Shown here: piece by piece, positions 7,946 to 13,504 of the stretch | How positions within the stretch are numbered: the first letter of the stretch is position 1 | Layout: each line of letters begins with the position of its first letter | Source: Anaerolineae bacterium | GTDB taxonomy: Bacteria; Chloroflexota; Anaerolineae; B4-G1; SLSP01 | Direction of reading: 5' to 3' | DNA: 13,504 bases | Assembly (NCBI GenBank): GCA_016934645.1 | Contig: JAFGSL010000149.1 | Coordinates: 1 to 13,504, forward strand | The notes under the pieces: generated by a model | Told to the model about the DNA's origin: nothing | The model's database searches: none | What the model saw: only the letters and a program-made list of their open reading frames with translations | Translations under genes and position numbers: made by a program

Positions 7946-7973
7946 ATTATAGCACGGATGTTCTATATTACAA
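7946..7973 (-). promoter_or_regulatory. recA promoter with LexA-like operator
   Basis: On the minus strand TTGTAA (7968-7973) and a perfect TATAAT (7946-7951) are 16 bases apart, giving a leader of about 50 bases. Across the spacer and the edge of the -10 lies an imperfect dyad, 7950-7965, of the form TAGnAC-N4-GTnCTA. Its core GAACATCCGTGC differs by one base from the GAAC-N4-GTTC box bound by LexA in Bacillus and many other bacteria. A repressor bound there would block the polymerase. That LexA binds it is inferred, as no lexA gene lies in the window. Confidence 0.65.
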
Positions 7974-7989
7974 TAGCCAGCCGCTTCAA

Positions 7990-9471
7990 CTACTTCAACT
8001 TTGTACGCGAGCGAGTGGGTTTGGCGCGGCGCGACACTTTCCCACCCCCGCGGTAGGCCGGCGCGAGGATAGCGAAAAAGGTACAGCGACTCGTGTCTAG
8101 TAGTCGAGTGCGGAGTTTGAGATCCAGATCATCCATCGAGCGCGCGGTAGTCAACACAGTAGGGAGCTTGGCAACATAACGGTAGTTGATCAACTGGAAA
8201 AGTTTCTCCTGCGCCCACTGTGTCGCGCTCTCCGTTCCCAGGTCATCCAATACCAGGAACGGCGCACGGCGCACTTCCTCGAAGCGCTTGTCGTAGGTGA
8301 CAGAGCTTTGTGGATTGAAAGCCGCACGCAGATGGTCGAGCAAATCGGGGACGACGACGAACAACGCCGGATGTCCCTCTCTCGCGCGCGCATTGGCGAT
8401 ACCTGCTGCAAGATGTGTTTTGCCGCAACCATACTTTCCATAGAAGGTAAGCCAGCCTACCGGATTAGCAGCAAAGGCATAAGCTTGTTCCAGCGCTTCT
8501 TCAAGGTTTTTGGCTTCGGCTGCGTCGAGTTCATCGCTTCGCAGATCAAATGTTTCGAGTGTCACATCGGTATACAAGTAAAGCGTGTTGAGGTTTGACT
8601 CAGTGTGAGCAACACCGGCCTGCCGGAAATCCGGCGCGAGGATGGTGGCAATCTGCACGAGTTCCGGATCACCAAGTCGCGAGCGCAGGCGCGGTTCCAT
8701 ATCCTCCAGATCGCGGTTGGTAGTGATGACGGTCGGCAGGTCCGCCATATAGCGATAGTTAAGCAACTGGAAGAGCTTTTCCAGTGCCCAGGGCGTGGCA
8801 TACTCCGTGCCGAGGTCGTCGAGAATGAGCAAGGGTGCAGTACGCACCTCCTCAAAGCGTTGGTCGTAACTTGTCAGAGAGGTAGGTGCGTAAGCCGCGC
8901 GCAGGTAATCCAGCAAATCGGGCACGGTCACGAAGATCACCGGCAGGCCCTTATCGAGAGCAATGTTGGCGATGGCGGCAGCCAAGTGTGTCTTTCCACA
9001 ACCGTACCCACCTCGCAACAGCAACCAACCTTCAGGATATTGAGCGTAGGCCAGCGCCGTCTCGTAAGCACGACGCAGGTTCGTCTGGAGTTCGGAGGGA
9101 AGGCCATGGCCCTCCGGATGAAAAGTCTTGAACGTGAAACGCTCCAGCAGAGTAAGATTACTCGACAACTTAAGCGTCTCACTGCGCTGTGCCTGAATTT
9201 CTCGCGCCCGGCAGGTACAGGGGAACAGCTTGCCGAAGTCGGGATGGTCGATCGGCACATCCAAGCGCACGTAACCCATCCCCTGGCACAACGGACAATC
9301 CGGGCGGCCCAGCATTGCACGCGATGGTGGCCCAGCTACACTCTCGTTGGACGACTCACCAGCCAGCGCCTCCACAACAGCATCGTCTAGCTCAGTGCTG
9401 GATGAGGTCGCCGTACTTGCCTTCGATGTCGCGTCGCGGATCTGCTTCACGATCTCGTCTATCGCCTTCAT
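7990..9471 (-). CDS. Double DnaC/IstB-like AAA+ ATPase with zinc-finger-like N-region (probable helicase loader)
   Basis: A Lys/Thr/Ser-rich start is followed by a likely zinc site CPLC...CTC (Cys59, 62, 85, 87), as in DnaC-type loaders. Two homologous ATPase modules follow. Module 1 (about 104-284) has GGYGCGKT (154-161), LLILDD (Asp218, 219), sensor-1 TTN (250-252) and LRSRL. Module 2 (about 307-474) has GKYGCGKT (345-352), FLVLDD (409, 410), TTA where TTN is expected, and LRTRL. Family members normally have one module (about 250-300 residues); this has 493 residues. I chose the ATG at 9471 because GGAAGGAAAAG precedes it. The longer frame to 9594 would lie entirely inside the DnaD-like gene. 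The 80-base overlap with that gene suggests translational coupling. A role in loading DnaB is inferred from family and context. Confidence 0.88.
   Translation of the reverse strand: MKAIDEIVKQIRDATSKASTATSSSTELDDAVVEALAGESSNESVAGPPSRAMLGRPDCPLCQGMGYVRLDVPIDHPDFGKLFPCTCRAREIQAQRSETLKLSSNLTLLERFTFKTFHPEGHGLPSELQTNLRRAYETALAYAQYPEGWLLLRGGYGCGKTHLAAAIANIALDKGLPVIFVTVPDLLDYLRAAYAPTSLTSYDQRFEEVRTAPLLILDDLGTEYATPWALEKLFQLLNYRYMADLPTVITTNRDLEDMEPRLRSRLGDPELVQIATILAPDFRQAGVAHTESNLNTLYLYTDVTLETFDLRSDELDAAEAKNLEEALEQAYAFAANPVGWLTFYGKYGCGKTHLAAGIANARAREGHPALFVVVPDLLDHLRAAFNPQSSVTYDKRFEEVRRAPFLVLDDLGTESATQWAQEKLFQLINYRYVAKLPTVLTTARSMDDLDLKLRTRLLDTSRCTFFAILAPAYRGGGKVSRRAKPTRSRTKLK
8050..8553 (-). repeat. 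Second AAA+ module of the double loader
   Basis: This coding segment repeats the one at 8620-9162. Shared strings are YGCGKTHLAA, VPDLLD, LRAA, YDxRFEEVR, LDDLGTE, EKLFQL, NYRY and LPTV. The copy has diverged most at sensor-1 and in the region after the arginine-finger-like LRTR. Walker A and B are intact, so ATP binding is likely kept. Confidence 0.85.
8620..9162 (-). repeat. First AAA+ module of the double loader
   Basis: This is the N-terminal ATPase module and the more orthodox of the pair. It keeps Walker A, Walker B with two acidic residues, sensor-1 Asn, and the LRSRL arginine-finger-like segment. The internal duplication is visible at protein level and, more weakly, in the DNA. Confidence 0.85.
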
Positions 9472-10078
9472 CTTTTCCTTCCGTGCGCCACCGTTCGAGG
9501 ATGGCGTGAATGTATTTCCAGTTACGCTTGTTCCGGCTCGCGGCTGCATGGAACGCTTCTTCGATCCACTCCGCCGGATACGTCTTCTCGGCATCCATCA
9601 AATCCTCGCTGAGGATGGCGGTGAGCGGACCGACAGTTTGTTCGTAGAGGGCGAAGATATTGGGCCGCGCCGTCTTCGCCGCACGCGCCGGTTGGACACC
9701 GCGTTGCATCGCGCGCTGCGCCGCCCGTCCGCGCGGGCTGTTAGCGAGATAGCGCTGTTCCACCGTCCCGTCAGCGAGTCGCCACTCGACCACGAGCAAC
9801 GTCCCACGTTGTGTGGCGCGGGCCAACGCGTCCACGAGTTGCGTCTCCACGGCATCGCCCAGAGCAGTGCAGATCGCCGGATCGGCCTGCAGCTCCGCAA
9901 GCGTGACCCAGGGCGCAGCATCAGACTGCATCTGTGCCAGCCGCCGCAGCACGAGCAGCATCACCTTCAGCTCTGCCAGGTCATCGATCTGCGGGACGAG
10001 GTCGGTGAAAACCAGGTCCGGCAACGCAATGACGGCGACTTTGGACTCCGGAAAGCCGGAAAAACGAGTCAGTGTCAC
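9392..10078 (-). CDS. DnaD-domain replication protein
   Basis: The C-terminal part (about residues 140-203) is a clear DnaD/DnaB2-type domain: NIFALYEQTVGPLT, then the YPAEWIEEAF helix, then NKRNWKYIHAILERW. In Firmicutes such proteins bind DNA and help bring the helicase loader and DnaB to the origin or a restart site. The N-terminal 115 residues are probably a winged-helix-like domain (inferred; weak similarity only). An Arg/Ala-rich linker joins the two parts. I chose the GTG at 10078 because AAGGGAG lies 4 bases upstream. The longer frame with a TTG at 10099 has no ribosome binding site. The 3' end overlaps the double-ATPase gene by 80 bases, and dnaB ends 117 bases upstream. Confidence 0.87.
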   Translation of the reverse strand: MTLTRFSGFPESKVAVIALPDLVFTDLVPQIDDLAELKVMLLVLRRLAQMQSDAAPWVTLAELQADPAICTALGDAVETQLVDALARATQRGTLLVVEWRLADGTVEQRYLANSPRGRAAQRAMQRGVQPARAAKTARPNIFALYEQTVGPLTAILSEDLMDAEKTYPAEWIEEAFHAAASRNKRNWKYIHAILERWRTEGKDEGDRRDREADPRRDIEGKYGDLIQH

Positions 10079-10195
10079 AATTCTCCCTTGAAAATCCAAA
10101 AATCTGCAAATCTAATCCGTTGACTGATTTTCCTTCCTCCTTGTCGCCCCAGCAGGAACGATCATACTCCTTATCAGAAAGCTGGACAGTATATC
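10079..10195 (-). other. Gap between dnaB and the dnaD-like gene
   Basis: It holds the GTG's binding site (AAGGGAG) near the dnaD-like start and a second AAGGAGG near 10135-10141 that no start codon uses well. CCAGC and GCTGG (about 10152-10188) could form the base of a weak stem over an AAGGAG sequence. I see no T-run terminator after dnaB, so transcription may continue from dnaB into the dnaD-like gene. Confidence 0.35.
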
Positions 10196-12838
10196 CTATG
10201 GCACCAGCGTCGGGTCAGATATACGGGGTATCGTGGCGGCATCGAGGAACTGCGTCAGCCGTTTATTGAAGTAGAGCTGCACCGTTCCGGTAGGCCCGCT
10301 GCGGTGTTTGGAGATCAACAAATCAGCGATGTTGGGCTGCTCCGTGTTTTCATTGTACAGCTCATCGCGATAGATGAACATCACGATGTCCGCATCCTGC
10401 TCAAGACTGTTATGCACAATGATGTCACCTGCTACAAAGTTATGATGTCCAGGCACGGTCAAATCGTAAACATCTTCTTCGCCGTCTGGCTCAACAGCCG
10501 CGATTTTGTCCCAATAGATATCACTTTGCGCAAGATTGATAAGCTCTTCACTGGCGACGACGTGTCCTACCCGCAAAGCTCTCTCACGACTTAGGTTACT
10601 TTTGTAAAGTGCCGTCCCACAATAGTGCATATCTAAGGCAGCTTGAAGTTCACGCTGGCTCATGCCCGCCTTTTGTCGCGCCGGTTCAATGGCAGATCGC
10701 CAGATTTGCTTAGGGATGATATCCCGGTTAGTGTTATGGGCCTTATCCCGATAAAAATCACGGATAGCTTGTGCCGCGGACTGCTTTGTAGATAACACGT
10801 TCACTTTCTCAAGGAAGGCTATCACATCAGACTTGCCTGTGATCGTCACATGCCATTGATCTCGTCCACGTTGCCCCTGAGGAACACGAGAGATCCGTGA
10901 AATAATATCGAGCCGTAGTAAAAGGTGTTGAATATCCTGGGCTAAACCAGCGCTGCTCGTAGCATAAGCGATAGTGGCTCGCCGTTTCTTTTTGCCGAAG
11001 ACTCCCATTGTACCATCTGTCGCCCATAGATGGCGCAAGAAGCGTGCTATGGTGTCTTCCGATTGAATATATAGTATTGCCGGTATTCTTTTCTCATAAG
11101 AACGGAAGCCCCAAACACCCAAAGCATCCAACCATTCCGCAACCGGGTTGCGTTTGCTGTGTGTAAGATGTTCAGAAGCGCTAAGATAGACTTGCCACCA
11201 TTGACGTTCGCGCGCGATTCTGGGTTCAACGACCTCACCAAAAGCCTCACTCGCTAACTTCGAAACCAGTTCGGCCAACCCTTTGTCATTGGTTGTATAT
11301 TGAACAGCATGTCGTGGCAGTGTACATCCATCTCCCAATAAATGCCCCAGTAACGCAGCTTTGGCATCGCTAAGGCTTGTATCGAGAGCGTTTACTCCAC
11401 TCAACGTGCGCGGCAGGGCAATAAATTCGCCTGGTTTTAGTGCATCAAGCGATTTCCACCCCTCAATTGTGAGGAATTGATGATTTGCCGAGGCTCTGAT
11501 CTGCCGACCGAGCTGAGTAACAAGTCGAAAAACAGGTTTCACACCAGTGTGCCAAGCTCTCTGTACTGGCATTGACTCCAGCAACCCGCATTTTTCATTA
11601 AGAGCTATAACCTCTGGAAGACAACTTTCCTGGGCAAGATCTCGAATCGGAACACGCCGGCCGTCGGCTAGCTGCACCAACGTTTCGCCTGTCAGACAAC
11701 CACTTTCGCGCAGATCCGAGAGGACGGGTTTTTTGTCGGTTCGCTGCTCGACAGCACGAGAGAGCTGTGAGGCGGTCATCAATGGAATATCCAACTCACG
11801 GGCAATGCCCTTGAGAGACCGTGAGATGTAGGACACTTCCTGCACGCGGTTGTCGGAATGGATGTCGGAATTCATCAGTTGCAGATAATCAACGAACACC
11901 ATCTCCAGTGGACGCTCAGAAGCCAGCCGCCGGCATTTGGTGCGCAGTTGCAGCACCGAGATGGACGGTGTGTCATCGATATAGATCGGCAGATCCGAGA
12001 GATGGCCGATGGCGTCGGCGAAACGTGGCCATTCATCGTCCTGCAATTGTCCAAGACGCAGCCGCTGTGCGTCGATCTGGCTGATGGCAGCTACCATGCG
12101 CTGGGCAAGTTGTTCCGCCGACATTTCGAGACTGAATAAAGCGACGGTGCGTCCTTTCTCTGCCGCTTTCAAAGCAAAGGTGATCATCAGCGAGGTCTTG
12201 CCAACACCAGGGCGCGCCGCCAGGATCAACAAATCGGAACGTTGGAAACCACCAAGCACACGATCCAGATCGTGAAAACCGGTGGGCACGCCCATCGGCT
12301 CACCGCGATGTGCGTAGAGGTATTCTACCCGGTCGTAGTAATGCTGCACGACCTCCTGGATGGGTTGCAGATCGCGGGTGGCCCGCTGCTGCGATACGCC
12401 AAAGAGCGCCTGTTCGGACTTATCCACAACTTGTTCGATGGGCAGCTTTTCATCGTAGGCCAGACGCGCGATGTCGCTGACAGCGTCCAGCAGACGGCGG
12501 CGGACAGAGGTCTGCTCAACCAGACGGCCATAGGATTCAATGCTAACGGCGGAGGGGACGGCATTGATCAACTGCGAGATGTAAGCAGCGCCGCCCACGG
12601 CCTCCAGTTGCTCACGCTGTTCTAGATCGGTCGTCAGCGTGAGGAAGTCGATAGGGTCACGGCGGTCGTGGATGTGGATAATCGATTCGTAAATCCACCG
12701 GTGTTTTTGCAGGTAAAAATCGTCGGCCCGCAGAAAAGGCAACACACGGAAAATACCCTCCGGGTCAATGAGCAAAGCGCCGAGTACAGCCTCCTCGGCT
12801 TCGATATTATGGGGTACGGTTTTGTCGGGTGTGCTCAT
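10196..12838 (-). CDS. dnaB: DnaB replicative helicase precursor, interrupted by an intein
   Basis: The precursor has 880 residues; removal of the intein (381-810) leaves a 450-residue helicase of normal length. The DnaB N-domain begins NIEAEEAVLGALL. The RecA-like domain has Walker A ARPGVGKTSL (about 208-217), FSLEMS, VFVDYLQLM and SQLSRAVEQR. The intein splits the conserved ESG/SLEQDAD motif, after which IVMFIYRDE and ISKHRSGPTGTV finish the helicase core. DnaB unwinds DNA at the fork as a hexamer, so the cell depends on correct splicing. No strong Shine-Dalgarno sequence precedes the ATG. A 7-codon frame (12835-12858) overlaps it as ATGA and may couple translation. Confidence 0.97.
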   Translation of the reverse strand: MSTPDKTVPHNIEAEEAVLGALLIDPEGIFRVLPFLRADDFYLQKHRWIYESIIHIHDRRDPIDFLTLTTDLEQREQLEAVGGAAYISQLINAVPSAVSIESYGRLVEQTSVRRRLLDAVSDIARLAYDEKLPIEQVVDKSEQALFGVSQQRATRDLQPIQEVVQHYYDRVEYLYAHRGEPMGVPTGFHDLDRVLGGFQRSDLLILAARPGVGKTSLMITFALKAAEKGRTVALFSLEMSAEQLAQRMVAAISQIDAQRLRLGQLQDDEWPRFADAIGHLSDLPIYIDDTPSISVLQLRTKCRRLASERPLEMVFVDYLQLMNSDIHSDNRVQEVSYISRSLKGIARELDIPLMTASQLSRAVEQRTDKKPVLSDLRESGCLTGETLVQLADGRRVPIRDLAQESCLPEVIALNEKCGLLESMPVQRAWHTGVKPVFRLVTQLGRQIRASANHQFLTIEGWKSLDALKPGEFIALPRTLSGVNALDTSLSDAKAALLGHLLGDGCTLPRHAVQYTTNDKGLAELVSKLASEAFGEVVEPRIARERQWWQVYLSASEHLTHSKRNPVAEWLDALGVWGFRSYEKRIPAILYIQSEDTIARFLRHLWATDGTMGVFGKKKRRATIAYATSSAGLAQDIQHLLLRLDIISRISRVPQGQRGRDQWHVTITGKSDVIAFLEKVNVLSTKQSAAQAIRDFYRDKAHNTNRDIIPKQIWRSAIEPARQKAGMSQRELQAALDMHYCGTALYKSNLSRERALRVGHVVASEELINLAQSDIYWDKIAAVEPDGEEDVYDLTVPGHHNFVAGDIIVHNSLEQDADIVMFIYRDELYNENTEQPNIADLLISKHRSGPTGTVQLYFNKRLTQFLDAATIPRISDPTLVP
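10409..11698 (-). other. DnaB intein with LAGLIDADG homing endonuclease
   Basis: The element encodes 430 residues, in frame within dnaB. All splicing residues are in place: first residue Cys (CLTGETLV), block B ASANHQFLT with its His, block F VYDLTVPGHHNFVAGDIIV, and a penultimate His and terminal Asn before the +1 Ser. The endonuclease blocks LLGHLLGDG and LRHLWATDG both keep their Asp, so cleavage activity is plausible. A helix-turn-helix-like stretch (GMSQRELQAAL, precursor about 725-735) follows. The insertion point, length and flanking strings (ending AQSDIYWDKI before block F) resemble the Synechocystis DnaB intein. By eye, the coding sequence looks more AT-rich than the host exteins, which fits horizontal gain. 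Confidence 0.95.
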
Positions 12839-12858
12839 AGCAATACCGGCGCTTTCAT
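12835..12858 (-). other. Possible 7-codon upstream frame overlapping the dnaB start
   Basis: ATG AAA GCG CCG GTA TTG CTA TGA ends by sharing ATGA with the dnaB start codon. dnaB itself lacks a good binding site, and AGGA lies about 10 bases before this small frame. A translational-coupling role is a guess. Confidence 0.2.
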
Positions 12859-12952
12859 CAGGTCTGTAATCCTAACCCGGATAAACCGGAACCAAAAAAG
12901 CCTTTGACGCCCGTTTTCTTGCACGTTGGGCAAGAATGTGCGTGGTTGGGCC

Positions 12953-13462
12953 CTAGCTATCCTTGTTAGATGGTGATACATCAGTGTCCAATGTGCTGAG
13001 AAAATCGCGGAAAACCTCCAGGTCTTTATCTTCTTGCCCTTGGGGGATAAGATCCCGCTCCGGGAACACGCCAGCCTCATCCATCACCTCTTCAGCAACG
13101 TAGATAGGAGCACCCAGGCGTACAGCGATGGCAATGGCATCGCTAGGACGACAATCGACCTCAACGGATTGAGCGTTCACATCCAGCACGAGCCGTGCGA
13201 GGAAGAAAGTGTTATCATCGGCGAGCGCGTTGATGTAAATGTAGAGCAAGTCAGCGTCCAGCGTATCCAGCAGACTCACGAGCAAATCGTGTGTTTGCGG
13301 GCGCGGAATCTCGACATGATTAAGGCGGTTGGCGATAGCATCTGCTTCACACGGACCAATCCATATCGGCAAATAACGTTCTACGGCAACCTCACGCAGC
13401 ACGACAACGCGATGCGGAGAGGCAAGACTCATTTGCAGGGTTTCCAATGTGACTTCGATCAT
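12953..13462 (-). CDS. Bifunctional nuclease family protein (BFN, DUF151)
   Basis: The 169-residue product has the BFN domain across most of its length: MIEVTLETL at the start, VVVLREV, YLPIWIGPCEADAI, and the signature CRPSDAIAIAVRLGAPIYVAEEVMDEAG. A short acidic tail follows. Members have been described with DNase and RNase activity, in plants and bacteria, but in most species the role is unknown. I chose the ATG at 13462 because AGGAGG (13467-13472) precedes it by 4 bases. A frame extending to 13480 adds only six residues without a binding site. It is the first gene of the minus-strand block and lies 114 bases ahead of dnaB. Confidence 0.93.
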   Translation of the reverse strand: MIEVTLETLQMSLASPHRVVVLREVAVERYLPIWIGPCEADAIANRLNHVEIPRPQTHDLLVSLLDTLDADLLYIYINALADDNTFFLARLVLDVNAQSVEVDCRPSDAIAIAVRLGAPIYVAEEVMDEAGVFPERDLIPQGQEDKDLEVFRDFLSTLDTDVSPSNKDS

Positions 13463-13497
13463 GGCTCCTCCTGTGGACATCTTCCAGGATGGATATC

Positions 13498-13503
13498 ATT
13501 ATA
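13498..13503 (-). promoter_or_regulatory. -10 hexamer of the BFN gene promoter (window edge)
   Basis: A perfect TATAAT on the minus strand lies 35 bases before the BFN start codon. The -35 region would fall beyond the end of the window, so the promoter is only half visible. Confidence 0.5.
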
Positions 13504-13504
13504 C

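Noticed and set aside
8605..9390. A 261-codon plus-strand open frame opposite the double ATPase
   Set aside because: It is antisense to a gene with clear AAA+ motifs, has no binding site and no family resemblance. Long antisense frames are common in GC-rich coding DNA.
10112..10165. A 17-codon frame (MIVPAGATRRKENQSTD) in the gap between dnaB and the dnaD-like gene
   Set aside because: The AAGGAG sequence is only 1 base from the ATG, too close to work well, and nothing suggests conservation.
10196..12838. Possibility that the dnaB insertion is an intron or a separate inserted gene
   Set aside because: The reading frame is continuous, and all intein splicing residues lie exactly at the protein junctions.
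12916..12936. 7-bp hairpin (TTCTTGC / GCAAGAA) between the BFN gene and dnaB
   Set aside because: No T-run follows the stem directly on the transcribed strand, and the stem is short. It is not a convincing terminator.

Overview
The window looks like a piece of chromosome from a Chloroflexota-type bacterium (Anaerolineae or Caldilineae-like). This is inference. It rests on moderate GC content, a DnaD-domain protein beside a DnaC-like ATPase, an intein in the replicative helicase, a GAF histidine kinase and a NAL1-like trypsin-fold protease. No rRNA or other taxonomic marker is present. Most genes are core or housekeeping. I see no phage, insertion sequence, CRISPR array or defence island.

Left part (1-1510): about 490 bases hold no convincing gene, apart from a possible truncated minus-strand gene start at the extreme left edge. 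A minus-strand left-handed beta-helix acetyltransferase (493-1260) follows, with a good promoter (TTGCAA-N17-TATAAT). Its 5' leader carries a hairpin element. A diverged second copy of that element, at the same spacing from a -10-like hexamer, lies at 120-204. This two-copy leader element matches nothing I recognise.

Plus-strand block (1511-5943): an orphan histidine kinase with a degenerate receiver-like N-terminus, GAF, HisKA and HATPase domains overlaps by 4 bases a lipoprotein with a beta-sandwich-like domain. A six-helix membrane protein of unknown function comes next. Then comes a 91-residue protein that is a free-standing copy of the N-terminal module of the gene after it, a 335-residue trypsin-fold serine protease with a visible His/Asp/Ser triad. 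A bidirectional hairpin terminator separates this block from the convergent minus-strand block.

Minus-strand block (13462 down to 6008, six genes in one direction): a bifunctional-nuclease (BFN/DUF151) protein, DnaB replicative helicase interrupted by a 430-residue intein with a LAGLIDADG endonuclease, a DnaD-domain protein, a protein with two tandem DnaC/IstB-like AAA+ modules behind a zinc-finger-like segment, RecA, and a ZIP-family metal transporter. The dnaD-like and double-ATPase genes overlap by 80 bases. Together with dnaB they read as a locus for helicase and helicase loader. recA has its own promoter, with a LexA-like dyad lying in the spacer and overlapping the -10, and probably drives the ZIP gene 6 bases downstream.

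The points most worth following up are the double-ATPase loader whose second module has lost its sensor-1 Asn, the intact-looking DnaB intein, the paired leader elements, and the free-standing protease N-module beside its full-length relative.
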